The position numbers and the translations under genes were made by a program. The notes beneath the pieces were generated by a model. The model was given only the letters and a program-made list of their open reading frames with translations, searched no databases and was not told where the DNA came from. Of a DNA stretch of 64,000 nt, positions 44,596-55,579 are shown one piece after another; positions within the stretch are counted from its first letter, which is position 1, and every line of letters starts with the position of its first letter. Source of the stretch: Odontocerum albicorne (Eukaryota; Arthropoda; Insecta; Trichoptera; Odontoceridae); assembly GCA_949825065.1 (NCBI GenBank), contig OX463863.1, positions 15,050,345 through 15,114,344 on the forward strand. The letters run 5' to 3'.

Positions 44596-45354
44596 CCACC
44601 CGAGGGTAGTTATGCGCTCGTTGTTTCCAGCGACAGAAGGGAGGATACCTCGGTCAGTATTAAGAAAGCGAACTTTGAGGGGATAAAACCGCAGCTGAAA
44701 GAGATGAGGATCAGCATCAACGGAATCACAGCGGTCTCGCAAAACCGGGTACTGATCACGTGCCCGGTCAAGGAACATGCGGAGAAGCTGAAGACCGTTG
44801 TAGATCGCGTGCAGGGTCTCAGGTCTCAGGAGGGTAAAGGAAAAAGTCCGGTTATGATATTCAAAGGCGTCGGCGAGGAAACCCCAGATGATGAATTCGT
44901 CGAGTGCATGATTATGCAAAACGATGGAATTCACTGAGCGCTTGAGGGTAAGCTCGAAGAGGCGATAAAAATATTGAGGTCCATGAAGCGGAGAAATGAA
45001 TTCCTTAGGAACATCGTAGTTGCGGTGACCCCGGAAATTAGAAGGGCGCTTCATGCGGGTACACGTCGAGGATGCATCGCCAGTGGTCCAGTGCTACAGA
45101 TGCCTCGGCTTTGGGCACACAACTGGACGGTGTGCGAGAAGGACCAGGTGTGCTTCCACTGTGCGGGGCCCCATCGCTATGCAGAGTGCACTGATAAAGA
45201 CCTCAACGAACGGAAAAAGTGTCACAACTGCATTAAATTCAACCTAAGGATGGGCCAAACCACAGATGTTAAGCACAGAGCCAGCAGTGACACGTGCCCG
45301 TATAGACAGCGGTTGGAGCGAAGAGCCCTGGAAAGCACTAACTATGGCTCTTAG
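44596..45354 (+). pseudogene. Retrotransposon ORF1 (zinc-knuckle RNA-binding protein)
   Basis: Pieces in two frames: KPQLKEMRISINGITAVSQ, NIVVAVTPEIRRALHAG, then CYRCLGFGHTTGRC (C-x2-C-x4-H-x4-C) and CFHCAGPHRYAEC (second knuckle) plus CHNCIKFN. The first knuckle is in a different frame from the second, so a frameshift separates them. A stop at 44935 also breaks it. Gag-like protein that binds element RNA. Confidence 0.85.
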
Positions 45355-45920
45355 TGGTGCGGGTGTTATCAGAATCGTGCAACAGAATGTACAAAGGGCG
45401 AGACTAGCGCTGGACATGGTCAGTATGAGCGTAGCTGAAATTTGTCTTCTGCAGGAGCCATATACGGGGGCCGTGGGGCACGTGACTTCGGCTTGTAGGC
45501 GAGTGTATCAGCGGAATGGGGGATGAAGAAACGCACCCTGTAAAGCAGCTATAGCTATACAGCTATAGGTGAACTTCTTGAGGCCGTGAATGACATGGGC
45601 GCCTTGGTTTTGATCGGAGGAGATTTCAATGCCAAGAGCCCGTTGTGGGGGGCCAGCCAGACTGACAGTAGGGACACTATGCTGGCGGAATTCCTGGCTG
45701 AAGTGGGGTGCTCAGTTTTGAACTGGGGGGATGATCTGACCTTCGAGGTTTATAGGCGGGGTAGGAGATCTGCGTCGCATTCTACATTCATTATTACATT
45801 CTGCTGTGCGGCGATGGAACGTTTGGTGTCGGACTGGCGTGTGGAGATGGATAACTCCGGCTATTCTGACCACAATCCCATTTTTTCTCGGTGGCTGGAG
45901 CGCCCCCACACGAGCGGCCC
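45350..45920 (+). pseudogene. Retrotransposon AP-endonuclease domain
   Basis: RIVQQNVQRARLALDMV, ICLLQEPYTG (catalytic Glu), ALVLIGGDFNAKSPLWG (Asp and Asn) and SGYSDHNPI (the SDH triad) are in order. The gap between QEPY and GGDFNA is about half the normal length, and a frame change lies near 45525, so part of the domain is deleted. It nicks the DNA target for priming. Confidence 0.85.
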
Positions 45921-47320
45921 CATGATGGTACGTGGAGGTTCCGGTCGGACCTGGCAGATTGGAGACGATTTTCTGCGGAAATGGGGATCTTCGTTGGCGA
46001 TCTGACTACTGCCCTGAGAAGGACCGAAGGTGCTCGTGATCTGGACTTGGTATGTGCGGAGATGAGCTCCATTATGAGCAGGGCCTGTGGGAAGTCAATG
46101 CCGCCATATAAGATGGGTGGCAGGAGGGTGTGCCCATGGTGGAGCGATGAGCTCGCGGACCTTAAAAGGAGCGTGACTGTGGCAAGACGCAAGGTTCGGA
46201 ACTCCACTGAGGGAAGAAGCGTGGAGATCGGGCGAATTCTTGCGGAAATGAACCTCAGGAAGGCGCCTGGATTCGATGGGTTCACGGCCGACATCCTGGC
46301 TAGGCTGAACGAGGATTTCTCTGACCTGCTGTACGAACTCATAAACGCGTGTTTCCGGATCGGTCACTTTCCATCTGCTTGGAAGGGAGCCTATGCTCTC
46401 TTGGTTCCGAAGGCTGGCAGGCGGGGATCCGATGTGGCGGATTTTAGGCCGATTGGTCTCATCTCCGTATTTGGGAAACTGCTCGAGAGGTTAATCATCG
46501 GACGAGTCACTTGGCAGATGGACTGCGAAGGCAGATTGAACAATCGCCAATATGGCTTCATGAATCAAAAATCTACTGAGGACGCCCTCAACAACGCCGT
46601 GGGGATATTAAGGCGGGCAAGCGAAGGGAAAAATATTGCGATTGCGGTATTGCGTGGTGGCCGTTCTTCCGAGTCCAGCTCCTGAAGAGAGCGTGTCCAC
46701 GAAATGTCTACACGCTGATACAAAGTTATTTGAAAGACAGGAAAGTATCCATGAACTTCCAAGGTGTCACTGCTAACAAGCCCGCCACTAAAGGTTGCAT
46801 CCAGGGATCTGTATGTGGCCCCAAGTTCTGGAACTTGATCGTGGACGATCTTCTGCAGACTGAGTTTGGTGACAGCGTACATATTCAGGCCTTTGCGGAT
46901 GACATCATTATCATAGTTGTGGGAGAGGACGTGGACAGCGTTGAGCGTGACGCAAATGAGGCGCTGGTTTTGGTGAGCGACTGGGGGTGACGGGCGAAGC
47001 TATACTTCTCGGGGCCGAAGTTGCTGGCTATGGTAGTTACCAGAAAGTTAATACGTCGGTAGCCGTGCTTGTCGCTGGGCGGGGAGAGAGTTTCGCTCGT
47101 CAAGGAGATCAGGCTCCTCGGAGTCATTATAGACCGGAACTTGAGCTGGACCAAGCACGTTGCAAACATTTGTGAGAAGATGGCCGTGCAGTTCAACATC
47201 CTCTCGAGCATCGCGAAATGCACGTGGGGCATAACGCCAGATGTGGCCAAAACAATATACGTGGAAGCGGTGCAACCCCTTGCGCAGTACGGGGCAGGAG
47301 CCGCATTTGTGGTGTATAAA
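45921..47320 (+). pseudogene. Retrotransposon reverse transcriptase
   Basis: WWSDELADLKRSV, then MNLRKAPGFDGFTADIL, AYALLVPKAG, DFRPIGLISVFGKLLERLI and RLNNRQYGFMNQKST cover RT motifs 0-3. GCIQGSVCGPKFWN and QAFADDIIIIVVGED hold the palm with the FADD catalytic pair. LLGVIIDRNLSWTKHV is the thumb. Frame breaks lie near 46680 and 46990 and about 60 residues are missing before the APGFDG motif. Inactive. Confidence 0.9.
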
Positions 47321-47960
47321 GACCGGGACGAGATCTACTGTCTGGCTGGAGACTCACTGTCTGGCTTAAGGGGAATAACGGATCCAAGCAGCACCCATCC
47401 CATTATTCGGACAATAATTGACACAGTGAGTCGTCTATGGAGTAGGGATGTGATGGTTCAGTTCCACTGGGTGAAGGGTCACTCGGGAAATGTGGGTAAC
47501 GACAGAGCGGATGAGCTTGCGAGGCAGGCGGGACAACTGAGAGTGACTCCAATCTACAGCAAGTACCCACTTTGCTTCGCAGCCAGAATTCTGAGAGAGA
47601 GATATGGCAGTGGAACGAGCAATATGTCTCGAGTTCAATGGGCCAGACGACCAAGATGTTCTTCAGAACCATCTACGAGGCACTGGCGTTCGCACGGGTG
47701 GCGGTCCCTGCGTTCGAGGTGGCGCAGACGCTTACTGGACATGGATGCTTCATGAAATACTTGAAGAGATTTCATTTAGCGGAGTCCGAGAGTTGCTCGT
47801 ATGGCGAGGACGTAGTGCAAGACGTGCCCGCACGTGTTGATGGAGTGCCCAATGCAGGCAACAAAGCGACGGGTTCTGGAATGCGAACTGGGAGTCCAGA
47901 GGATCGACCTGAACACTCTAAGAGTAGGCCTGATCTCAAAGAGTAAAGTGGGAATAATCT
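47320..47960 (+). pseudogene. Retrotransposon RNase H domain and C-terminus
   Basis: VQFHWVKGHSGNVGNDRADE LARQAGQ carries the HxxxGxxGNxxAD box of RNase H. The N-terminal part of the domain (first Asp) is missing. A C-terminal stretch MLHEILEEISFSGVRELLVW and CSYGEDVVQDVPARVDG follows in shifting frames. Confidence 0.85.
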
Positions 47961-48895
47961 GCAGGTATATAGGTAAAGTAATTCAATCAACGCGCACACT
48001 GAACACACTACACAGGGAAGAAAACGCCGAAGGGACAGGTCCCATATCAGAAGGCCGAGGGGCCATGCACCTCGACTGAGTTTTCCGCGCTTTCTCAGTC
48101 TATTAGCGAATGCGAGGTGAGTCCAAGAAAGACAGGCGCGGCCGCCATCCCTCATTCCCAACACGTACAAGCACATATACAATCTGAGAGCGCTGACACG
48201 ATACACCAAGGGCAAAGTTTGGGGATAACAAACATACAGGTGACTCTGCAAAGAGCCACTTTTAAGACTTAAATACTCCCAACCCAGCACTATAAACCTG
48301 GTGCGTCACATGCCAGGTGTCCTTCCATTCACAACCACCTCCAAAAAAAAAAAAACATGAACTGACAAGACACAACTTATGAGCACACGTCCTAACTCAA
48401 AACTTAACCAGTGACGCCAGAAACGGGCGTGACTAATGTCAAAGAGGAGGGGAGAATTATTACATGGAAGTACGCACGTTTTTGCGATAGATATCAATAA
48501 AAATCTATCTTTTAGATACAGTACGAAATAGCGAATTGTACGAAAGTCGAGGCCGCTTGTATTTCAGAACTTCAAAAAATTATATTAGCAATGAGAAATG
48601 AGTTGACAATAAGCTATCTGGAGCATTGAGAACTGTGTACAGTGCATTAAGAACAGTTCTTAGAAAATTGTTATAAGTATCAACAAGTGCAGAAAATTTC
48701 AGTACGAAATCTTCAGCTGGTATACCTTTCAATCAATATTATACTCAAAGTGCCATTGAGGTGAGCTGGTTCACTAAATGATGCTAAATAAATTATCTCT
48801 TCCAAAGAATACTTAAGATTCCATTAGATGTTAAAGTGCAACATGTATTTTTCCCATTATCGTAGAATCAAGGGGACATCCAATCAAACCATATA

Positions 48896-49124
48896 CAGTA
48901 CCCGGCGGTAAGTAATACACACCGGGCTTAAGAACGAGACTGTCGGCCATAATCGGCTAACTTCGACTTTGTAAAGCGTCGTCTCTGTTGCTTGACGACT
49001 GACAAATCGCGAAGGAATACATGTATGAATGACAGAGACGTCGCTCTACAAAGCCGAAGTTAATCAATTATAGCCGACAGCCTCTTTCTTAAGCCCGACG
49101 TGTATTACTTACCGCCGGATACTG
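48896..49124. mobile_element. MITE with about 90-bp inverted arms (229 bp)
   Basis: cagtacccggcggtaagtaa to ggctaacttcgactttgtaa pairs with the right half (tacaaagccgaagttaa to ttacttaccgccggatactg). TA on each side. Almost the whole element is one imperfect palindrome. No ORF. Confidence 0.88.
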
Positions 49125-49439
49125 TACTGCTTTTTATGCTGAATGATCACATTCTTTGTTATTTTTGTAGGTTATTTTATAATTGTAATATTTATTTTAA
49201 ACTATTTTTATATGCTTTAATTTCTTTTTACTCGTACAAAAGTAGTTACTTTAAAAAATAAAAAAAACATTGAATGTGTTTTTATTCGTGGAAAAAAAAA
49301 ATGATTAGTGTAAAAAAATTAATAACATATGAACATTTTGTCAGTCAAGATCAATGTATGTATAATATATATGTTAAGGTAAGTTAATAAATTCTTGCAC
49401 ACTTCGGAGAATTTTTAAATCTATGCATATAAAACACAT
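49125..49439. other. No gene seen
   Basis: About 315 very A+T-rich bases. Confidence 0.45.
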
Positions 49440-50720
49440 TTTACTATTATATTTTAATCTATGATATATTTTCCTTCATTATCAACAATGTGTTGCCATC
49501 TTACAGGTCATTTTTTAAATTCCATTTGTGTTAAAGTTTTGATGTACAAAATGTGGAAGCATCTTTTTCGACTCAATCTTTATTATTTTTTTTACTTAAA
49601 AAAAAATTGTTAAGTCAGTAATAAATACTGGTCACATGGAACAATATCTGGTGAGTAAGGTGAATAAGGCAGAAGCTCCCAATTTAAGTCTTTAATTTTT
49701 TGTAATGTCCGTGCCGTATGCGGTCTAGGATTATCATGGTGGAACAAAACCTTTTTGATATTCACTAATCGCAAGCGTTTGAACTTGAAAGCTATTCACA
49801 ATAGTTAGTTACGATTCTAACAGTTCAAAGTGGATGACACTTCATATTCCAACAAATAGACAAAGTAACGTTTTTGGAAGCTATTTCTCCTTTTCTGTCG
49901 GTAAGCGCCTCTTATTCTTGTTTATCTTTTTCTTGCGATATTATGATACAATATCTAGTGGATGACACTTCATATTCCAACAAATAGACAAAGTAACGTT
50001 TTTGGAAGCTATTTCTCCTTTTCTGTCGGTAAGCGCCTCTTATTCTTGTTTATCTTTTTCTTGCGATATTATGATACAATATCTAGTGGATGACACTTCA
50101 TATTCCAACAAATAGACAAAGTAACGTTTTTGGAAGCTATTTCTCCTTTTCTGTCGGTAAGCGCCTCTTATTCTTGTTTATCTTTTTCTTGCGATATTAT
50201 GATACAATATCTAGTGGATGACACTTCATATTCCAACAAATAGACAAAGTAACGTTTTTGGAAGCTATTTCTCCTTTTCTGTCGGTAAGCGCCTCTTATT
50301 CTTGTTTATCTTTTTCTTGCGATATTATGATACAATATCTAGTGGATGACACTTCATATTCCAACAAATAGACAAAGTAACGTTTTTGGAAGCTATTTCT
50401 CCTTTTCTGTCGGTAAGCGCCTCTTATTCTTGTTTATCTTTTTCTTGCGATATTATGATACAATATCTAGTGGATGACACTTCATATTCCAACAAATAGA
50501 CAAAGTAACGTTTTTGGAAGCTATTTCTCCTTTTCTGTCGGTAAGCGCGGCTTATTCTTGTTTATCTTTTTCTTGCGATATTATGATACAATATCTACTC
50601 GTAGTTTTCATCGCCTGTCACAATGCGATCAATAAACGACACATTCAAAACGGGTTGAGAGAGAACAGATATTTATTAAAAATGTATTTGAAGAGTTTGC
50701 AATATATTAGAAATGAATGA
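49440..50720 (-). pseudogene. mariner transposase relic split by a minisatellite
   Basis: From right to left on the minus strand: VSFIDRIVTGDENYE (about 50600-50640, first catalytic Asp in TGDE), a 128-bp array, LLCLFVGI then SVIHFELLES, then LFHHDNPRPHTARTLQKIK (second Asp), WELLPYSPYSPDIVPCDQYL (third Asp) and RWQHIVDNEGKYIID with a stop at about 49462. Stops interrupt it. No TIR was identified. Confidence 0.82.
49831..50598. repeat. 128-bp tandem repeat, six nearly identical copies
   Basis: Units start tggatgacacttcatattcc at 49831, 49959, 50087, 50215, 50343 and 50471. The copies are identical or almost so (the last has gcggctt for gcctctt). The unit is the mariner segment between TGDEN and SVIH of the surrounding relic. 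The array must be recent. Confidence 0.96.
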
Positions 50721-51230
50721 TGTGAGTTTTTTTAATGCTGTCGAAACGCTTGTATCAGGAGTGATTGAGTTATCAAGTGATAACCCATTAAGGTTTGTGG
50801 CTGTGCGCCTTCAATCTCATTCCCTTTTGAAACACGGTGATACGAGAGCGAAAAGTGGGACTATAAGAATCTGGTGGCATTACATTCTTTTAGTTTCCAA
50901 ATTTTTGATGGATTGGTAGAGGAAATATTTAGGAAGCAGCTGTGAGATTCGTTCGCCATTTGTGACACAACTTTGACGAATAACATGGCACAGGTTCCTA
51001 GTAATACAATACATGTTCTGGTAAGTCGTAAGGCGGTGGTTTGCGTGGTGACAAATTCAGAATAGAATAGGTCTTTAATAGGTCCTTTTCTTAGCCAATA
51101 AAATAAAACTATCATATGCTTGGCACGAATAATAAAATCATGGCTTCGGTTCAGTTCAGTTCGATCGCACCACAACCCATGCTGTTATGGGGGACAAAAT
51201 AAGTCCCTATCCAGCACAATCTACACTAGA
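50721..51230. other. No gene recognised
   Basis: About 510 bases; ORFs of 68-104 codons have no recognised motif. Confidence 0.4.
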
Positions 51231-51400
51231 AGACCTAAATCTTATTTTTTTTTTATGAGTGCAACATTACATAGTAACAAAGAAGGAACTGCCCAAAGTG
51301 ATTCTTTCTCAGGTGGCGACATAACTGTATGTGAAAAGAATATTAGTGACGATGGACTTAAGGTCCGACATCACGGGAGAAGGGAAATGACTCGCAGGGC
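51231..51400 (+). repeat. Dispersed sequence also present reversed at 25530-25650
   Basis: One frame gives LHSNKEGTAQSDSFSGGDI then VCEKN; the minus strand at 25530-25650 gives LYSDKEKTIQMDFFYGDI and ECEKN. The protein-level match suggests two copies of an unrecognised coding repeat. Confidence 0.45.
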
Positions 51401-51805
51401 AGATTTTTTTCTTATTAAGTGGCTAAATGTCTGGAGTTCAAATAGCCCAGCAAGTTAAGAGTAGCCAATATGGTATGTTAGGTCCGAAAATGAACCGATG
51501 TATGTTAAGGCTAAGTGGAGTTCCCTTCGGTAATTACCCACTTGATTATCATCACAGTACCACAGAATGTGCTCCAGATGCGGATGGATCCAGATGGCCA
51601 CAAATAAAATCGTGACTATGTGGTCATGTGGTTTTTAAAATGAGATAACTCAACTTTTGCCCGGGGAAAAACCATCTTTTCCTACATCATACACTAATGG
51701 CCCTAAAATTATTTTTAATTTATGGTATATTTTCAGTTCGTACTGTTCTCACTTACGTAAAGCTTAAATTCTTTGTGTAAAATGGTGAGAAAATTAAGTT
51801 ACCTA

Positions 51806-52024
51806 TAGTTCGGAAATTCTAGGACGAGTCCTGTGACAGCTCACAAATTTGCCCCAATACAACCTTATGTAATGTATTTACCTAAATAACTTGCTATTTA
51901 TGTATTAGAATTGAGGCTTATGTTAAAGTTGATAAAATAATTAAAATAACTGAACATCGTTACAAGGTTGTATTGGGGAAAATTTGTGAACTGTCACACG
52001 GCTCGTCCTAGAATTTCCGAAATA
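51806..52024. mobile_element. MITE family 1, copy 3
   Basis: Ends tagttcggaaattctaggac and complement, TA at 51804-51805 and 52025-52026, no ORF. Confidence 0.88.
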
Positions 52025-52624
52025 TACTATGAAAAACATAACACATATTTATATATTATTTATAATTAAGGCATTAAGATTGTAGAAGTTTAAATTTATT
52101 GTAATTAGTTAAGTCAAACAGTGTTTATTCCACTTTATATAACATCATCAGGAGCACAAACAAGACTGAATTCTGTTCGAACTGGTACCGACATACACTT
52201 CTAATGGTGAACATTCCGGTTGGGGATTGTGGGTGGAGGGATGCAGGAGACAACTTCAGCGAGCAGCGGTGAGATCTTGGGAATATACTCGTATGTGTTT
52301 CTCAGATGTCCATCCCGATGCATTGACTTGGATATTTCTAGGGCCTCTAATCTGTCCGATAATACATATTTATTTTGTAATATTTTTAATCTCTTAATAA
52401 AAATGGGTTTGAATGCTGAGTACCAGTGCCCTTTAGAAGATTCGATTTATAAATGGAGATGTTCACCTTCACAATTTGGCCATATTTTCACCTCGATGCA
52501 CTGACTTGTATATCAGGGTGAACATCTGGCAAATACATATATTCCCAAGATCTGGCCGAAGTTGTCTCCTGCCTCCCTCCACCCATAATCCCCAATCCGA
52601 ATTTTTGCCATTAGAAGTATGTTA

Positions 52625-53328
52625 CAGGGTGCGTTTCATGTTCCAGGCCGATGTTTCTTTTGAATAACTTTTAAATGAAACACAATTTTATAATGTATAT
52701 TGAATTGATTGATTATATGGTCTTTACCATTATGTATGGAATATATGTTAATGTCGGTCAAGTGGCCGCCTCTGGCCGTGGCGCAAACGCGAGCTCTTTT
52801 AAGCATATTTTTCATAACATTCTCGCAGACTTCTGGTGTTATTTCAGCAATTTATTTTCTAATATTTTCCCTAAGGATCGGGATTGTGGTTGGTTTGTTG
52901 GTGATCACCTTTCCCTTCAAGTACTCCCATAGGAAATAATTGTTTGTGTACACCTTTCCCTTCAAGTACTCCCATAGAAAATAATTGTGGGTGTACAGCT
53001 TTCCCTTCAAGTACTCCCATAGGAAATAATTGTTTGTCTACACCTTTCCCTTCAAGTACTCCCATAGGAAATAATTGTTGGTGTACAGCTTTCCCTTCAA
53101 GTACTCCCATAGGAAATAATTGTTGGTGTACACCTTTCCCTTCAAGTATCCCACAGGAAATAATCAAAATTATTTAAATAAAATGTTTAAATAACTTCAA
53201 CACTTTGTTGCGGAGTTAGATGCTCCATAATAAATTGTTATCGACCACTATCCACGACTGTCAAATATAAACTGCCAAATCAAAATGGCGGCCAAACAAT
53301 ATCGGCCTGGAATATAAAATCCACTCTG
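52625..53328 (-). mobile_element. DUF4817-type DNA transposon, deleted (copy B)
   Basis: Ends cagggtgcgtttcatgttcc and ttccaggcc..cactctg, TA on both sides. Minus strand: MEHLTPQQSVEVI at about 53225, then a jump to repeated YFLWEYLKGKVYTNN, then VCENVMKNMLKRARVC and ATARGGHLTDIN. The middle of the transposase is missing and its place is taken by the 45-bp array. Confidence 0.85.
52909..53164. repeat. 45-bp minisatellite (15 codons), about 5.7 copies
   Basis: Unit tttcccttcaagtactccca, taggaaataattgttggtgt, acacc. In the transposase frame every unit reads YFLWEYLKGKVYTNN, a transposase motif next to the last catalytic residue. Open in more than one frame. Confidence 0.95.
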
Positions 53329-53465
53329 TATATGTTGGTACCAGTTCGAACAGAATTCAGTCTTGTTTGTGCTCCCTGATGATGAGGTGAAAACTTTGTA
53401 ACCAATAGGGTTATACCGTTACATAAAGTGGAATAAACAGTGTTTAATAAAACAAGTTACAACAT

Positions 53466-54027
53466 GATATTTATTATAAGATGGTTGTTTTTTAAATTAT
53501 TTTAAGTTTTAATAATGGTATATTTTAAGTTTTAATAATGGCTTGGATTTTTTTTGTATCTAGAATAGTGAAGTGTGGGTGTAAGAAATAAAAGAAAATG
53601 GATTATGAATTATAGTGCGAGTACTTATTTATTAAACACAAGAAACAGATCAATTTGAATGAAATTATGAAAGAACAAAATAAGAGATTGGGACAAAAGA
53701 AAAAAGTTCCAAGCGCTTTTAACACTATAATGGCCGATGAATGTGTAGCATGCCCTTGCTAATCATTACTAGCCGATGGTACCGCATGTGTATCATGTTC
53801 TGCCAATGGTTATTGTCCGCTGATACAACCCTTGCACTACGTTTTCCTCCACCATTATTGGCCGAAGTCACAACCCATGTCATTTTATTTATTTTCTGAC
53901 CAGTATGCAAGGGTCCCCGACCTTTTTTAATGAAGGACCATGTACAATATTTTTTGGCATATGGCGGACTGGTTGCTTAAAAAAAAAAGAGATTTAGCCT
54001 ATTTCTTAAAAAAATTACCCAGGTTTA
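53466..54027. other. No gene recognised
   Basis: About 560 bases. A duplicated ttttaagttttaataatggn lies at about 53500-53540. No coding motif. Confidence 0.4.
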
Positions 54028-54388
54028 ATAATTGAAATTTAATTGCTGTAAACATAAAAAGAAACATCAGTTGACGTTCACAAAATGGGCGAAGAGACCA
54101 CGTCAAATGGATACCCGAGAGCTACTGAAGGGAAGCGAGCGAACTGAGATTCTATTTTTTGCCTTCCCATATACCGAAGTAGAGTGAGACGTGAATAGCG
54201 TCGCTTCCTCACCCATAACATAAAATGAATATACCTACGTCACACACTGGCACACGTTTGATTGTATTGGTGAATTTATTCCCGATTTTCACAAAATATC
54301 TCTGATGTGGCCGATAAGTACTAATTATTATTAACATTATTTTTTCATTCAATGCGTAAATGTATTACGGAGGAATACCTAAAATCTA
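54028..54388. mobile_element. Fragment of TTAA element family 2
   Basis: Matches 32390-32760 (agctactgaagggaagcgag, acctacgtcacacactggca), without either terminus. Confidence 0.75.
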
Positions 54389-54629
54389 CCTACTACTTCA
54401 ACTATTATTAGATCATTACATCCGGCATAGAGCATTCGGAGAATATAAATTGTCTCCTGTAAAATAATATTTAGTTTAATCATCTCTTGGAAGTGGCAAC
54501 TGGTGGAATATTTTATCCGATATAAGTTTTTCAAAGTGCAATAGATACAGAAATCAGTATTGTAAGAGCCTTTATAAATAAACATCTGTGGGACTTCCCC
54601 TTTCTTGAGGAATTTTCACTTAACATATA

Positions 54630-55172
54630 AAGGGTCTTTCAAATTGAGCGTTTTTTTTTATTCTTAGATAAAACACAGATGGCGTCGCGAACTTGCCTGG
54701 GTCTTGTAAAATTTGAGAAGTGTAATGTATGACAATTATAAAAATGGAGTCGTATACAATACAACGGGTTCAAATTGTTGAATTATTTTATGTATTGTAA
54801 TCTCCGAAAACGGTGATGTTAATTGCCCACCAAGATCATGTGATCTGACACTGTTGGACTATTTTGTCACGGGTTATGTGAAAAGCCAGGTCTATAAGAA
54901 TGACCCCCGATCAATTCCTGAGCTGAAGAATGAAATTATTCACGTGAGAACTGCAATTATGCCAAAATATCATCGAAAATTTTGACAAAAGAGTGGACAT
55001 CTGCGGAGCTGCAAGAGGTGGACATTTGGCGGATATTGTTTTATATGTTTCAATGTCATACATTATACTTCAATGACCAATAAAAAGTTTTTTTTAATCA
55101 AAGCAAATTGCGTGTTTTATTCAAGAATAAAAAAAAAAAAATTAAAAGAACTGCTCAATTTTAAAGACCCTT
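54630..55172 (+). mobile_element. Non-autonomous mariner-like element, DUF4817-type relic (copy 2)
   Basis: Ends aagggtctttcaaattgagc and gctcaattttaaagaccctt, TA on both sides. Starts MESYTIQRVQIVELF and then shows the same jump into gaaaacggtgatgttaattg as 12379-12920. Stops and frameshifts. Confidence 0.82.
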
Positions 55173-55579
55173 TACTTTCACTGTTGATCCTTTCTGTATA
55201 AACGTTTCAGATTATAAATTGAATATTTTTTTCTATTCTTTTTGATTTCCCTCCAAAATCTCCAAAAACAAAGCATATGAATTATCTGTCATGAAAATAT
55301 CTTAAGGGTCGTATTAATTATTTTTACCAAAAATTTACACTAATTTATTATTGATAATAAAATTATCGCCAGTGTGTCTTATGCCGTAATGCCATAATTT
55401 CACAAAAAAATACCAAAACATAACAACGATAGTGAAACAAAAAGAAAAAGATTTGGAATATAACACCTGAAGGAAAATACAAAAAAGGAATTGAAAAAGT
55501 AGCAAAAAAAATAGTAATTATTTAAAATATACTTTGATTTCTCCTTTAGCTTTCCTGGCAAACAATTTTCTATCATAAC
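55173..55579. other. No gene seen
   Basis: About 400 very A+T-rich bases with A-runs; nothing recognised. Confidence 0.45.

Larger units (their letters stand above)
44546..48353 (+). mobile_element. R1/I-like non-LTR retrotransposon, internally deleted
   Basis: A 12-base target duplication aacatgaactga lies at 44534-44545 and 48354-48365, the latter straight after a poly-A run. Inside are an ORF1 with zinc knuckles, an AP-endonuclease, an RT, an RNase H domain, a C-terminal part and a 3' UTR. It is clearly richer in G+C than the flanks. At 3.8 kb it is short; gaps fall inside endonuclease and RT. The RNase H argues for an I/LOA-like or RNase H-bearing R1 lineage. It is inserted in the Tigger-like element. 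Confidence 0.9.
42086..48559 (-). mobile_element. pogo/Tigger-like element with two nested elements
   Basis: The far ends caggcggtcctcgactttcg and cgaaagtcgaggccgcttg are inverted repeats beside TA (42084-42085, 48560-48561). Without the mariner (42448-43663) and the R1-like element (44546-48353) the element is about 1.45 kb. On the minus strand NEDLIKLQEMNEIQNVGEEP, LDKFLTIMGECDPNGERI (about 44230-44430) and YRTLYQEKRKKSTMQLSLD (about 42250-42310) resemble the C-terminal part of Tigger/jerky-type transposases. CAG ends and a TA target fit that group. The catalytic part is not found. Confidence 0.75.
52065..53465. mobile_element. Penelope-like element, inverted pair, interrupted
   Basis: 52065-52460 is a minus-strand end (tail plus the codons for AEVVSCIPPPTIPN). 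52470-52624 is the same end in + orientation (SGRSCLLPPSTHNPQSEF), continued after the inserted element at 53331 with ggtaccagttcgaacagaat and the tail gtggaataaacagtgttt. So two ends stand head to head and the right one carries a DNA transposon. Confidence 0.7.

Noticed and set aside
45794..46367. Minus-strand ORFs of 182 and 90 codons in the R1-like element
   Set aside because: The plus strand carries endonuclease and RT motifs here; the G+C-rich sequence leaves the antisense frames open by chance.
52944..53177. Plus-strand repeat protein ORF (FPSSTPIGNNC units)
   Set aside because: The 45-bp unit is a multiple of three and is open in several frames. The minus frame with the transposase motif is the meaningful one.
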